A stretch of 64,000 bases of DNA, from NCBI RefSeq assembly GCF_025263265.1, contig NZ_CP079869.1:62001-126000 (forward strand), read 5' to 3'. Position 1 is the first letter of the stretch; every line of letters begins with the position of its first letter. The position numbers and the translations under genes were made by a program. The notes under the pieces are model-generated. The model was not told the DNA's origin, did not search any database, and saw only the letters and a program-made list of their open reading frames with translations. This document shows positions 53,919-63,775 of this stretch, one piece after another. The DNA is from Mycobacterium sp. SMC-4 (lineage in GTDB: Bacteria; Actinomycetota; Actinomycetes; Mycobacteriales; Mycobacteriaceae).

Positions 53919-55295
53919 TCAGGCCGGCGGTGCAGTCAACGGCGCGACCGGCCGGCCTAGGTCTTGACGCGGCCGCGCGCTGAACGACAGACCGAACTGG
54001 TTCAACGTGGCCGGCAACCGACGCCCCGGTGCCAGCGACTGGCCCGACTCCAGCGTCAGATGCGCTTGGGCCAATACCGCGGCCAGGAAACTGCTGGTCG
54101 TGAACAGCACGACGTTGCGTCCCGGGCATTCGCCGGGACCGGCACTGAACGGCACCAGCTGCGGATGGCTCCGGGCCCGGCCGTCGAGCCAGATGTCGGG
54201 GGCGAACTCGTCGGCGAAGTCCAGCAGGTCGGGGTCACGGTGAAACGCGGGCACCGGGATCAACACCGAGGCCGGCGGGGAGACGCTGACCTGCTCGGCC
54301 GTACCCTCGTGCCAGGTGGTCGTGGTCGTGACCTCGCGCAGGATGGCCGGCGTGGTCGGCCACAGCCGGACCGACTCCAGCACACAAGCGCGCAAGAACG
54401 GCCGCACGGCCACCGAGTCCGGGTCGTCGACTTCGCAGCGTGCCAGCGCTTCGGGATGGGTGGTCAGCAACGCCAGCGCCCGCAGCGACGCCATGCCGGC
54501 GGCGTCGAAGGCGAACAGCCAGTGCGGTACCTGGCCGACTGGGTCGACGGCGCCGTGCGCGGGGGTCCGGACCAGCGCGCCCAGCAGACTGTCCGGGTCG
54601 GGGGTCTCGGCGTAGCCGTAGAGCCGCTCGAAGAAGCGGTCCCGTCGGCGTTGGTGCGGCAGGCTCGCGAAGGACCAGTTGCCCGCTTTGCGTAGCCGCC
54701 ACAGGTCGTCGGTGATCGCGTCGTCGTCCTCGGCATCGGCGCCGAGCACGACTCTGCGCACCAGCCGCCACCAGGCGACGGTGAACCGTGCCGAGTCGAA
54801 CTCCTCGGCCGCCAGTACAGCTTTGGCGAAGGTTTCGGCGTGCCGCACGATCGTGCGGTTCATCGGCTCGGCCAGGGTGTGCAGCTCGGCGTCGATCTCG
54901 AGAACGGCCTCGTTGTAGGCCCGCCGGTGCCGGCGGATCTCCCCCCGGGAGACCAGCACGCCGCGGGGCTGGAATTGTTCGAGGGCGTGGCGTTTCTCCC
55001 AGCTGGCGGGGTGAAACGGGGACGGGGCCCGATCGAGGACGGTGCCGACGTCGGCCGGGTCTAGCGGCACCACGATGTGGCGGCCCGGGACGGCGACCTC
55101 GACGGGGCCACGGCCGTAGCGTTCCCGCAGCTTGTGCAGTCGAGCGACACCGCGGGCGTCGGCTTGCCACCGATCCAGCAGTCCCGTCACCGAGCGGCGT
55201 CGAGCGATGGCGCCGGCCGCGATCGACGGCAACCCGAGATCGGCGAGGGTCAGCGCGGCCTCGATACCGGTCAGGCGTGGGGCGGGACGGCTCAT
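53919..55295 (-). CDS. Cytochrome P450 with an atypical I helix
   Basis: The 458-residue protein has the ExxR of the K helix (E307-S-V-R310), the PERF-like region (FADEFAPDIWLDG) and the haem-binding loop FSAGPGECPG with Cys390. The I helix reads AFDAAGMASLRAL (about 263-273). The usual acid-Thr pair of oxygen-activating P450s is absent: Ala269 replaces Asp/Glu and Ser270 replaces Thr. It may thus use a peroxide or act in another way. It is coupled by a four-base overlap with the catalase-like gene upstream. No ferredoxin gene lies beside it. Confidence 0.9.
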   Translation of the reverse strand: MSRPAPRLTGIEAALTLADLGLPSIAAGAIARRRSVTGLLDRWQADARGVARLHKLRERYGRGPVEVAVPGRHIVVPLDPADVGTVLDRAPSPFHPASWEKRHALEQFQPRGVLVSRGEIRRHRRAYNEAVLEIDAELHTLAEPMNRTIVRHAETFAKAVLAAEEFDSARFTVAWWRLVRRVVLGADAEDDDAITDDLWRLRKAGNWSFASLPHQRRRDRFFERLYGYAETPDPDSLLGALVRTPAHGAVDPVGQVPHWLFAFDAAGMASLRALALLTTHPEALARCEVDDPDSVAVRPFLRACVLESVRLWPTTPAILREVTTTTTWHEGTAEQVSVSPPASVLIPVPAFHRDPDLLDFADEFAPDIWLDGRARSHPQLVPFSAGPGECPGRNVVLFTTSSFLAAVLAQAHLTLESGQSLAPGRRLPATLNQFGLSFSARPRQDLGRPVAPLTAPPA

Positions 55296-55960
55296 TGCGC
55301 TCCGCGCCCCTCGCGGCTGTTGCGGTACGCCGAGCGGCGCACCGTCGTCAGCCAGCGCGGCAGCAAATGCACCTCGGTGCCGCTGCGTACGGTCGGGTCG
55401 AACGGTTGGTCACACCCCGGCTCGTCGCGGCAGATCTCGCGGTCGAGCGTCAACGCGGCCAGATTGTTGAACGGACCGCTGCCGCAGGCCTGCTCGACGG
55501 TGAACTCCAGTGGTCCGGTGGCCAATCGGCCGCGCAGCCGGTCGAGTGACAAACCGCCGCTCGCAACCGGGGTGCGCAGCCGGACCCGCAACCAGAAGAC
55601 CTCGCCGCGGTAACCCAACGGCATCAATGTCGAGTACTGCGCCGACGGCCAGGTCCTCACCGGACGCAACACGACGCGCGCCGATGCCGACACCGTCAGC
55701 ACGTCCCACGGCTGGTCCCCGTCGGCGTCGCGGGGCATCCGCCAGGCCAGACCGGCGAAATCGGGCAGCGCGCCCGGCGTCCCGACGCCTTTGGACAGTC
55801 GCCCGACGACCTCACCGGACACCAAGGGCAAACCCGTGCCGTTCGCGGCGAGGCGGCTGACAGTGCCGGCGCACAGCACTCCGGTGGGATGGAAGACGCG
55901 TTTGTCGCGCAGCGCCGCGCCGGCGCGCAGCGGCAGCGTGGTCAACTCCGAAAGGGTCAC
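55292..55960 (-). CDS. Small catalase-fold-like protein coupled to the P450
   Basis: The 222-residue protein looks like a shortened catalase-type barrel. RDKRVFHPTGVLCAGTVSRL (His24 where catalases have the distal His) is followed by GEVVGRLSKGVGTP, LPDFAGLAWRMPRD and DVLTVSASARVVLR, in the order seen in the catalase core. The C-terminal helical haem-Tyr region of true catalases is not evident. Two Cys in REICRDEPGCDQPF lie near the end. Similar mycobacterial proteins are sometimes annotated as phosphodiesterases. The role is unknown; coupling to a P450 suggests lipid or peroxide chemistry. Confidence 0.55.
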   Translation of the reverse strand: MTLSELTTLPLRAGAALRDKRVFHPTGVLCAGTVSRLAANGTGLPLVSGEVVGRLSKGVGTPGALPDFAGLAWRMPRDADGDQPWDVLTVSASARVVLRPVRTWPSAQYSTLMPLGYRGEVFWLRVRLRTPVASGGLSLDRLRGRLATGPLEFTVEQACGSGPFNNLAALTLDREICRDEPGCDQPFDPTVRSGTEVHLLPRWLTTVRRSAYRNSREGRGAQ

Positions 55961-56044
55961 GATCCTGGTCTGCCCGCTACTGCGCCGATCAAACGCGCGA
56001 CCCGGCCCGGTTTGACGCAGCGACCATCGGGTATCCGCGCGGCC

Positions 56045-57562
56045 ATGCCGTCTCTGTGGACCGATGGACGCGTCCAGATCCCCGTCTCGGCCGGCGCGGC
56101 CGAGGATGTTCGCCGCGCCGACGCCGTCGTCGTCGGTGCCGGGCTGACCGGGCTGACCACCGCACTGTTACTGGCTCGCGCCGGTAAGAAGGTCGTCGTC
56201 CTGGAAGCCCGTCACGTCGGCGCCTGCGCGACCGGCAACACCACCGGCAAAGTCAGTGTGCTGCAAGGCAGCAAGCTGGCCCGGATCGCCGGCAAGCACA
56301 GCACCGACGTGCTGCGCGCCTACGTCACCGGCAACGCCGAGGGCCGTGACTGGCTGCTGCGCTACTGCGACGAGCACGGTCTGAGCGTTCAACGCGAAGA
56401 CGACCACGCCTACGCACAGAGCACCAAGGGGCTGAGCACCGCGCGCGACATCCTCGACGCCTGCCGAGACGCCGGACTTGCCGAGGCGACGTGGGTCGAC
56501 GACGCCGACGTACCGTTCCCGTTTCGCGGTGGTGTCCGGATGCCCGAGCAGGCCCAGATCGACCCGGTGCCGGTGCTGACCAGCCTGGCGGCCGAACTGG
56601 AACGCCACGGCGGCACCCTGCTGCAGGGCACACGGGTCACCTCGGTGTCGGGAACGGGACCGGTCGACGTGCACGCGCGGCTGGCCACCGCACCCGATGA
56701 CTCCCGTGCAGCACAGCTGGTCGTCAGTGCGCAGCATTGCATATTGGCCACGGGCACACCGATTCTCGACCGCGGCATGTTCTTCGCCCGGCTGGAGGCG
56801 CAGCGCTCCTACTGCCTGGCCTTCGACGTCCCGGGACAGCTCACCCGGTCGATGTACATCGCGGTCGACTCGCCTACCCGCTCGGTGCGATACGCGCCGA
56901 CGGCCACCGGGGAGAAGTTGATCGTCGGCGGCGCCGGACATCCGGTGGGCCGCTCGGCCACACCGAGCCAGAGCGTCAGTGAACTGGCCGACTGGGCCCG
57001 CGAGTACTACCCGGGTGCGGCGCAGACCCACTTCTGGTCCGCCCAGGACTACCACCCGGCCGCGGAGTTACCCTACGTCGGACCCATCCTGCCGAAGCAG
57101 GAAAACGTGCTGGTGGCAACAGGTTTCGACAAATGGGGGATGACCAACGGGGTGGCGGCAGCGTTGGCGCTGTCCGCGCGCATCCTGGGCGGGCGGATGG
57201 ACTGGGCGCAGGCATTTGCCAGCTGGAGCTCCCACGAACTGACCGGCGTTCCCACCGCGATTGGGGCCAATGCCAAGGTCGGGTTCCACATGGCGCGAGG
57301 CTGGGCCAAACCACTGGTACCCAGTGGCAGCCCGGACGACGGGCAGGGCACGGTCCGGGGCGTGCCGTGGCGGCTGCGCGCCGAAAGCGTGCTCGACGGC
57401 GCCCACCGCGCGGTCTCCCCGATCTGTCCCCACCTCGGCGGCATCGTCGAGTGGAACGACGCCGACCAGGCCTGGGAATGCCCGCTGCACGGGTCGCGGT
57501 TCGGGCCCGACGGCGCGCTGCTGGAGGGGCCGGCCACCCGGGGATTGGCGGCCAAGGACTGA
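56045..57562 (+). CDS. FAD-dependent oxidoreductase with C-terminal Rieske domain
   Basis: The 505-residue protein starts with a DAO-type FAD domain (DAVVVGAGLTGLTTALLLAR, then LEARHVGACATGNTTGKVSV). It ends in a Rieske [2Fe-2S] domain with the ligands in SPICPHLGGIVEW and WECPLHGSRFGPDG (Cys-x-His and Cys-x2-His). Such fusions are electron-transfer oxidoreductases of unknown substrate. ATG 56045 follows a short stretch divergent from the catalase-like gene (84-base gap). It could supply electrons for the neighbouring haem enzymes, but this is a guess. Confidence 0.88.
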   Translation: MPSLWTDGRVQIPVSAGAAEDVRRADAVVVGAGLTGLTTALLLARAGKKVVVLEARHVGACATGNTTGKVSVLQGSKLARIAGKHSTDVLRAYVTGNAEGRDWLLRYCDEHGLSVQREDDHAYAQSTKGLSTARDILDACRDAGLAEATWVDDADVPFPFRGGVRMPEQAQIDPVPVLTSLAAELERHGGTLLQGTRVTSVSGTGPVDVHARLATAPDDSRAAQLVVSAQHCILATGTPILDRGMFFARLEAQRSYCLAFDVPGQLTRSMYIAVDSPTRSVRYAPTATGEKLIVGGAGHPVGRSATPSQSVSELADWAREYYPGAAQTHFWSAQDYHPAAELPYVGPILPKQENVLVATGFDKWGMTNGVAAALALSARILGGRMDWAQAFASWSSHELTGVPTAIGANAKVGFHMARGWAKPLVPSGSPDDGQGTVRGVPWRLRAESVLDGAHRAVSPICPHLGGIVEWNDADQAWECPLHGSRFGPDGALLEGPATRGLAAKD

Positions 57563-57570
57563 AACCCGGC

Positions 57571-58560
57571 TCAGCTGCGCAGCGTTTCCGACGGCGTGCG
57601 ACCGTAGCTGCGCCGGTACCTGGCCGCGAAGCGGCCGGTGTGCGGGAATCCCCACCGCGACGCCACCGTCTGCACGCTGGTGGTTCCCGGGTCGGCACGC
57701 AGGAGATCTCGGTGGGCGTGCGCGAGTCGGACCTTGCGCAGGTAGGCCATCGGCGACAGGCCCAGATGCCGGCGGAACATGTACTGCAGCGCGCGTGGGG
57801 TCACATGAATGGCCTCGGCGATGTCGGTCAACGCGATGTCGCGGTCGGCGTGACTGTCGAGGTAAGCCATTGCACGGCGCAGCAGTAGCGGTGTGGCGTC
57901 ATTGCGGTCGACCGCAGTGGGCTCGGTGACTGCGGTGTTGGGCAGCGCCGACAGCACCGCAGCGGCCAGCAGGGAGGCCGTCGTCGACGCCACCAGCGGG
58001 CTCGGCGGCTCGTCTGCATAGGCGACCGAGCGGACGTACTCGATGGCGGCGTTGAGCTGCTGTTCGGCGTCGGCCGACACCGGTCGGTGCCCGACCAGGC
58101 GCACCGCGCCGGACCGGTGACCGGGTCCTGTAGTTGCGACCCGCGCCAACAGCGACTCGTCGAACATCGTCAGGTCGTATCGGGCCGCGCAGGCGCGTCC
58201 GGAAGAGGGCAGGTCGGGCGGGGAGAGCAGCGTGACGTCACCGGGCGCGAACACATCGTTCGGTGCGTCGAGGTAATTCTCTTCGATACGGCCCTCGTGC
58301 ACCCGGCACAGGCAGATGCGCTTGATCGGGGCGGCGTCGTAGGACATGGTGAAGCCGAGCTGCACCTCATCGAAGCTGACCGAACCGGCCCACCGGCGCT
58401 CGATGCGGGCTTGAGTCTGCTCGCCGGCATCCGCCGTGATCGACATCTTGGTGTAGGTCTGAGTGAGGAAATCCTCGGTGGCAGCCAGGTCGGTACTGGC
58501 GAACCGCAGTTCGCCATTCTGGGGCGCTGGCGCGCCGGTCGACGACATCTGTTTATTCAT
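57571..58560 (-). CDS. AraC-family transcriptional regulator
   Basis: The product (329 residues from ATG 58560) has an AraC-binding-like sensory part (FTMSYDAAPIKRICLCRVHE, DVFAPGDVTLLSPPDLPSSG) and a C-terminal AraC double helix-turn-helix (DIALTDIAEAIHVTPRALQY, VASRWGFPHTGRFAARYRRS). It lies convergent with the FAD/Rieske gene (8-base gap) and divergent from the two-component genes (141-base gap). Its target is unknown; the adjacent oxidoreductase is the nearest candidate. Starts at 58569 or 58548 are alternatives. Confidence 0.88.
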   Translation of the reverse strand: MNKQMSSTGAPAPQNGELRFASTDLAATEDFLTQTYTKMSITADAGEQTQARIERRWAGSVSFDEVQLGFTMSYDAAPIKRICLCRVHEGRIEENYLDAPNDVFAPGDVTLLSPPDLPSSGRACAARYDLTMFDESLLARVATTGPGHRSGAVRLVGHRPVSADAEQQLNAAIEYVRSVAYADEPPSPLVASTTASLLAAAVLSALPNTAVTEPTAVDRNDATPLLLRRAMAYLDSHADRDIALTDIAEAIHVTPRALQYMFRRHLGLSPMAYLRKVRLAHAHRDLLRADPGTTSVQTVASRWGFPHTGRFAARYRRSYGRTPSETLRS

Positions 58561-58701
58561 CAGGGCCATCCGCAGGGGCGGTGGTTGGCGGGGCGGTCTG
58601 CTGCACCTCGTTTGGCCCCACCATACCGTCACCCATCGACACAAGCGGATCGAGCATGTTGTCAGAGACCCGTTATGACATGCTGACGCCGTGGGGGCCC
58701 G

Positions 58702-59340
58702 GTGACGACGGCGAAGGTGCGGGTGGTGGTCGGCGACGATCATCCGATGTTCCGCGACGGGGTGGTGCGTGCGCTGCAGTCCAGCGGAACCATCGAGGTG
58801 GTCGCCGAGGCCGACGACGGGCCGGCGGCGCTGGCGGCCATCCGGGAGCATGCCCCGCAGGTCGCTCTGCTCGACTACCGGATGCCCGGTATGGACGGTG
58901 CCGAGGTGGCCGCCACCGTGCGTCGCGACCGGCTGGACACCCGGGTGCTGTTGATCTCGGCACACGACGAATCGGCAATCGTCTACCGGGCGCTGCAGGA
59001 GGGGGCGGTGGGATTTCTGCCCAAGGAATCCACCCGCAGCGAACTGGTGACCGCGGTGCTGGACTGCGCGAAAGGCCGCGACGTCATCGCGCCGAGTCTG
59101 ACCGCCGGACTGGCCGGGGAGATCCGGCGCCGCGCCGAACCCGAGCCGGTCCTGAGCCCGCGCGAACGTGAGGTGCTCGCCCTGATCGCCTCCGGCGCCA
59201 GCATCCCGGCGATGGCCAAGGAACTCTTTTTGGCGCCCTCGACGGTCAAGACCCATGTGCAGCGCCTCTACGACAAGCTCGGTGTCAGTGACCGGGCCGC
59301 CGCGGTCGCCGAGGCGATGCGACGCAAGCTCCTGGATTGA
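58702..59340 (+). CDS. NarL/LuxR-family response regulator
   Basis: The 212-residue protein has a receiver domain (VRVVVGDDHPMFRDGVVRAL, phospho-acceptor Asp58 in VALLDYRMPGMDG, conserved Lys in FLPKEST) and a LuxR helix-turn-helix (LSPREREVLALIASGASIPA, then TVKTHVQRLYDKLGVSDRAA). It starts at a GTG. Its stop overlaps the kinase start, so the pair is coupled. Confidence 0.93.
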   Translation: MTTAKVRVVVGDDHPMFRDGVVRALQSSGTIEVVAEADDGPAALAAIREHAPQVALLDYRMPGMDGAEVAATVRRDRLDTRVLLISAHDESAIVYRALQEGAVGFLPKESTRSELVTAVLDCAKGRDVIAPSLTAGLAGEIRRRAEPEPVLSPREREVLALIASGASIPAMAKELFLAPSTVKTHVQRLYDKLGVSDRAAAVAEAMRRKLLD

Positions 59341-60515
59341 GGGTGTCCGGTCTGCTGCGGTACCTGACCGAGGAGCCGGTGCGCGTCTCGGCGGCGCTGC
59401 GGTTGCCGCTGATCGCGCTGATCAGTGTGCTGGTCTGGGTCTGGCAGGTCGAGCACTGGCTGCCCGAGCTGTATGCCGCCATCCTCGGCGGTTACGCGGT
59501 GATCGCGGCGGTGTGGCTGGTCGCCGTGCTGCGCGGACCCGTGCCGCGGTGGGCCGGCTGGGCCTCGACCGGAGTGGACCTGCTCGTGGTCCTGGCGCTG
59601 TGTCTGGTCTCCGGTGGGGCCACCGCTGCGCTGCTGCCGGTGTTCTTCCTGTTGCCGATCTCGGTGGCGTTCTCCGATCGCCCCGCGCTGAGCGCCGTCA
59701 TCGGCGGTGTCACCGCAGTCGGCTACCTGGCGGTGTGGGTGTTCTACTCCAAGCGCGACGACGATGTCGGATTGCCCGACATGGTCTACATCCAGTTCGG
59801 GTTCCTGGTGTGGCTGGCGCTGGCCACCACGGCGTTGAGCGTCGTGATGGCGCGGCGCGCCGCTGGTCTGCGCGCGCTGCAGGAGGTGCGCCGGCAGTTG
59901 GTCTCGCAGGCCCTGCACGCCGACGAGCGCCACAGCCGCGACGTTGCCGAGCACCTGCACGACGGGCCGCTGCAGACACTGCTTGCGGCCCGGATGCAGA
60001 TCGACGAGGCCCGGGAACGCCGCCCCGATCCGGCGCTGGACGCGGTGTACACCGCACTGCAGGATGCCGCGTCCGGACTGCGCTCGACGGTCACCGAGCT
60101 GCACCCGCAGGTGCTCGCTCAGCTGGGGCTGACCGCCGGGGTGCGAGAGTTGTTGCGCCAGTTCCAGTCCCGTAGCACCGTCGACGTGATCGCCGAACTC
60201 GACGAGGTCGGCAGCCTACCGGCCGAGTCGCTGCTCTACCGTGCGGCGCGGGAACTGCTGGCCAACGTCGGCAAGCACTCCCAGGCCTCGACGGTGTGGG
60301 TCGAGCTGCGTCGCCGCGGCGACCGGGTGGTGCTGACGGTGCGTGACGACGGACGCGGATTCGACCCGGACACCGTCGCAGACTCCGTCGCCGCCGGCCA
60401 CATCGGGCTCGGATCGCTGCTGGCGCGCTTCGAGGCGATGGGCGGGAGCCTGGCGATCACCTCCGACTTGGACAGCGGAACCGAGGTGACGGCCACCTCG
60501 CCGCCGGCCGGCTGA
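59337..60515 (+). CDS. NarL-type sensor histidine kinase
   Basis: The 392-residue protein has about five N-terminal membrane helices (LRLPLIALISVLVWVWQVEH, AILGGYAVIAAVWLVAVL and others up to residue 175). A HisKA_3 helix follows with phosphorylated His208 (VAEHLHDGPLQTLLAARMQI), then a HATPase domain (ARELLANVGKHSQ, VRDDGRGFDP, GHIGLGSLLARFEAMGG). The sensed signal is unknown, as the membrane part has no large external loop. The start may be TTG 59337 (overlapping the regulator stop) or GTG 59343. It ends three bases before pntB, which faces it. Confidence 0.92.
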   Translation: MRVSGLLRYLTEEPVRVSAALRLPLIALISVLVWVWQVEHWLPELYAAILGGYAVIAAVWLVAVLRGPVPRWAGWASTGVDLLVVLALCLVSGGATAALLPVFFLLPISVAFSDRPALSAVIGGVTAVGYLAVWVFYSKRDDDVGLPDMVYIQFGFLVWLALATTALSVVMARRAAGLRALQEVRRQLVSQALHADERHSRDVAEHLHDGPLQTLLAARMQIDEARERRPDPALDAVYTALQDAASGLRSTVTELHPQVLAQLGLTAGVRELLRQFQSRSTVDVIAELDEVGSLPAESLLYRAARELLANVGKHSQASTVWVELRRRGDRVVLTVRDDGRGFDPDTVADSVAAGHIGLGSLLARFEAMGGSLAITSDLDSGTEVTATSPPAG

Positions 60516-60518
60516 GCG

Positions 60519-61958
60519 CTACGCGTGTTCGGGCACCGTCAGCGCGGCGTTGATCGCGTCGACCCGGTCTTTGGCGTCGCCGAAGAGCATCTGGGTGTTC
60601 TCCCGGAAGAACAGCGGGTTCTGCACGCCGGCATAGCCCGAGGCCATGGATCGCTTGAACACGATGACGTTGTCGGCGTTCCACACCGTCAGCACCGGCA
60701 TGCCGGCGATCGGGCTGCCCGGATCCTCCGACGCCGCGGGGTTGACGGTGTCGTTGGCGCCGATGACCAGCACCACCGATGTGCCGTCGAAATCGTCGTT
60801 GATCTCGTCGAGCTCCAGCACGATGTCGTAGGGCACCTTCGCCTCGGCCAGCAGCACATTCATGTGCCCGGGTAGTCGGCCCGCCACCGGGTGGATACCG
60901 AAGCGCACCTGTACGCCGCGTTCGCGCAGCTTGCGGGTCAGGTCGGCGACGCCGTACTGGGCCTGGGCGACGGCCATGCCGTACCCGGGGGCGATGATCA
61001 CCGAGCTGGCGGTGGCCAGCAGTTCGGCCACCCCCTCGGCGGTGATCTCGCGGTGCTCGCCGTAGTCCTTGTCGTCGGACGGACCGGCCTCGATGCCGAA
61101 GCCACCGGCGATCACCGAGATGAACGAGCGGTTCATCGCCTTGCACATGATGTAGGACAGGTAGGCACCGGAGGATCCCACCAGCGCCCCGGTGACGATC
61201 AGCAGGTCGTTGCCGAGCAGGAAGCCGGCCGCAGCCGCGGCCCACCCGGAGTAGCTGTTGAGCATCGACACCACCACGGGCATGTCGCCGCCGCCGATCG
61301 AGGCCACCAGGTGCCACCCGAGCAGCAGCGCCAGCACCGTCACCACCGCCAGTACCCACAACTGCGGTTCGATCACGAACCAGACACTGAGCGCAAAGAA
61401 CACCACCAACGCGCCGACATTGAGAATGTTCTTGCCGGGCAACATCATCGGCGCCGAATTGATCCGCGCCGACAGTTTGAGGTTGGCCACGATCGACCCG
61501 GTGAACGTCACCGCGCCGATGAAGACGCCGACCACGACCTCACCGGAGTGGATGCCCAGCATCCCCTCAGCGGCGAGGAGGGCGGCGTCGGCGCCACCGG
61601 GATCGGCTTCGATGTGCAGGTAGCCGTTCCAGCCGACGACCACCGCGGCCAGGCCGACGAACGAGTGCAGCAGCGCGATCAATTCGGGCATGCCGGTCAT
61701 CTCGACCAGACGCGCGCGCCACAGGCCGATCGCGGCGCCGATGGTCATCGCGACGATCAACAACGCCAGACCCAGCGGCTCGATGTGGCGGGCGATCGCC
61801 AAGGTGATGGTCGCGATCAAGGCCACGGTCATCCCGACGATCCCGAAGGTGATTCCCGAGCGGGCGGTTTCGTGTTTGGACAGCCCGGCCAGCGCCAGGA
61901 TGAACAGCAGCGCGGCCACGACATAGGCTGCGGTGGCCGCAGTTTCCAAAGTGAACAT
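60519..61958 (-). CDS. pntB: NAD(P) transhydrogenase subunit beta
   Basis: The 479-residue protein has the PntB plan: about nine N-terminal membrane helices ([20 protein letters not shown] and [20 protein letters not shown], among others) and a C-terminal NADP(H)-binding domain with [36 protein letters not shown] and [14 protein letters not shown]. With PntA it forms the proton-translocating transhydrogenase that couples NADH/NADP to the proton gradient. It follows pntA by four bases on the minus strand. Confidence 0.96.
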   Translation of the reverse strand: MFTLETAATAAYVVAALLFILALAGLSKHETARSGITFGIVGMTVALIATITLAIARHIEPLGLALLIVAMTIGAAIGLWRARLVEMTGMPELIALLHSFVGLAAVVVGWNGYLHIEADPGGADAALLAAEGMLGIHSGEVVVGVFIGAVTFTGSIVANLKLSARINSAPMMLPGKNILNVGALVVFFALSVWFVIEPQLWVLAVVTVLALLLGWHLVASIGGGDMPVVVSMLNSYSGWAAAAAGFLLGNDLLIVTGALVGSSGAYLSYIMCKAMNRSFISVIAGGFGIEAGPSDDKDYGEHREITAEGVAELLATASSVIIAPGYGMAVAQAQYGVADLTRKLRERGVQVRFGIHPVAGRLPGHMNVLLAEAKVPYDIVLELDEINDDFDGTSVVLVIGANDTVNPAASEDPGSPIAGMPVLTVWNADNVIVFKRSMASGYAGVQNPLFFRENTQMLFGDAKDRVDAINAALTVPEHA

Positions 61959-61962
61959 GGTG

Positions 61963-63495
61963 TCAGCTCCTCGAGAACATCGCGAGCATGCGGCGGGTGA
62001 CCGCGAAACCGCCGAAGACGTTGATACTGGCGACCAGGATTGCCCCGAAGGCCAGGGCGGTGATCACCGCGTTGCCGTGCCCGATCTGCAGCAGCGCGCC
62101 GACCACGATGATCCCGGAGATCGCGTTGGTCACCGACATCAGCGGCGTGTGCAGCGCGTGATGCACATTGCCGATCACGTAATAGCCGATGACGATCGCC
62201 AGCGCGAACACGGTCAGGTGCACCTGCAGCGCCGCCGGGGACGCCGCGATCAACGCGAACACCACCGCGGCCGTGGCGAAGGTCAGCCCGAGCTTGCGCT
62301 TACGGGTCATCGGTTGCTTGGCCGGCTTCGGTTCGACAGGCGCGGCGGCGGCCGCGGCCGGTGCGGCCGAGACCTGCACTGGCGGTGGCGGCCAGGTGAC
62401 GGTGCCGTCGCGGACCACGGTCACCGATCGCTGCACCACGTCATCGAAATCGAGGGTCAGCAGTCCATCTTTTTCCGGGGTCAGCAGCTTGAGCAGGTTC
62501 ACCAGGTTGGTGCCGTAGAGCTGAGACGCCTGAGCGGGCAGCCGGCCGGCCAGATCGGTGTAGCCGATGATGGTCACGCCGTTGTCGGTGACGACGGCCC
62601 GATCGGCGACGGAGCCCTCGACGTTGCCGCCGTTGGCCGCGGCCATGTCGACGATCACGCTGCCGGCCTTCATCGACGCGACCATTTCCGCGGTGATGAT
62701 GCGCGGCGCCGGCTTCCCAGGAATCAGCGCGGTGGTGATGATGATGTCGACGTCCTTGGCCTGCTCGGCATACAGCGCCGCCTCGCGAGCCTTGTAGTCC
62801 TCGCCCATCTCCTTGGCGTAACCGGTGGCCGACACCTCGGCCTGGGCCGGGTCGACTGCCAGGTACTCCCCACCCAGCGATTTGACCTGGTCGGCGACCT
62901 CCGGGCGGGGGTCGGTGGCGCGCACGATCGCGCCCAGACTGCCGGCTGCACCGATCGCGGCCAGACCGGCCACCCCGGCGCCGACCACCAACACCTTGGC
63001 CGGCGGCACCTTCCCGGCGGCGGTGACCTGACCGGTGAAGAACCGACCGAAGGTGTGCGCCGCCTCGACGACAGCCCGGTACCCGGCGATGTTGGCCATC
63101 GACGAGAGCACATCCAGCGACTGGGCACGCGAGATGCGCGGTACCGCGTCCATCGCCAGCACCGTGATCGGGCGGGCGGCCAGTTTCTCGACGAGTTCTG
63201 GCCGCAGCCCCGGGGAAATCAGGCCGATCAGGGTGGCACCGTCGCGCAGACTCCCGATCTCGGCGTCCGAGGGCGCGTTGACCTTGAGCACCACGTCGGA
63301 TGTCCACACCTGCTCGGTGGGACCGACCGTCGCGCCGGCCTCGGTGAACGCGGCGTCCGAGAAGCTCGCCGCCGCCCCCGCGCCGGACTCCACCACGACC
63401 TGATAACCCAGCTTGATGAGCTGGCCCACCGTCTGCGGTGTCGCTGCCACCCGCGTTTCCCCAGGTTGGGACTCTCTCGGTATCCCGATGATCAT
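61963..63495 (-). CDS. pntA: NAD(P) transhydrogenase subunit alpha, fused PntAa-PntAb
   Basis: The 510-residue protein combines the NAD(H)-binding domain ([58 protein letters not shown]) with a Pro/Ala linker (about 375-400) and four C-terminal membrane helices ([40 protein letters not shown]). M. tuberculosis has the two parts as separate genes (pntAa, pntAb); here they are one, as in E. coli PntA. It acts with PntB in NADPH supply. The ATG at 63493-63495 is the only good start. Confidence 0.95.
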   Translation of the reverse strand: MIIGIPRESQPGETRVAATPQTVGQLIKLGYQVVVESGAGAAASFSDAAFTEAGATVGPTEQVWTSDVVLKVNAPSDAEIGSLRDGATLIGLISPGLRPELVEKLAARPITVLAMDAVPRISRAQSLDVLSSMANIAGYRAVVEAAHTFGRFFTGQVTAAGKVPPAKVLVVGAGVAGLAAIGAAGSLGAIVRATDPRPEVADQVKSLGGEYLAVDPAQAEVSATGYAKEMGEDYKAREAALYAEQAKDVDIIITTALIPGKPAPRIITAEMVASMKAGSVIVDMAAANGGNVEGSVADRAVVTDNGVTIIGYTDLAGRLPAQASQLYGTNLVNLLKLLTPEKDGLLTLDFDDVVQRSVTVVRDGTVTWPPPPVQVSAAPAAAAAAPVEPKPAKQPMTRKRKLGLTFATAAVVFALIAASPAALQVHLTVFALAIVIGYYVIGNVHHALHTPLMSVTNAISGIIVVGALLQIGHGNAVITALAFGAILVASINVFGGFAVTRRMLAMFSRS

Positions 63496-63583
63496 TGACG
63501 TCGATCCGATCTAGGCGTCTCTTTCGGTGCCACCGGACCGCCGAAAGGCAGCCCGACAACCCCCGTCATCCGACGGGGTAAGG

Positions 63584-63754
63584 ATGAAGTGTAAGAGGGA
63601 GCCGCGGCATCTGACGTTCTCCGTAGCGCGACTAATCTTTTCGCGTGACAGATGCGCGGCGCACTGTAACGGTCGAATGGGGGCGCCGGGTGGCGGAGGT
63701 GGCCAGGTGGGCCGACTTCGGATCGCGATGATCGCAGGCATTCCCGGAGACTGA
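63584..63754 (+). CDS. Candidate Cys-containing leader ORF before an ABC permease
   Basis: A 56-codon frame from ATG 63584 (GGGG five bases upstream) begins MKCKREPRHLTFSVARLIF and has Cys3, Cys24 and Cys28. The stretch PRH-hydrophobic-x-R followed by Cys loosely resembles short leader peptides that mycobacteria place before sulfur-uptake genes, where Cys codons sense cysteine-tRNA supply. It ends 21 bases before the permease GTG. Two hairpins precede it (CTTTCGG/CCGAAAG and CCCCGTC/GACGGGG). It may equally be a chance frame. Confidence 0.3.
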   Translation: MKCKREPRHLTFSVARLIFSRDRCAAHCNGRMGAPGGGGGQVGRLRIAMIAGIPGD

Positions 63755-63775
63755 CCGTTCCGTCAATCTCTGTCG

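Noticed and set aside
61933..63498. 521-codon plus-strand frame opposite pntA
   Set aside because: Shadow of pntA; rich in His/Arg/Gly/Asp with no domain.
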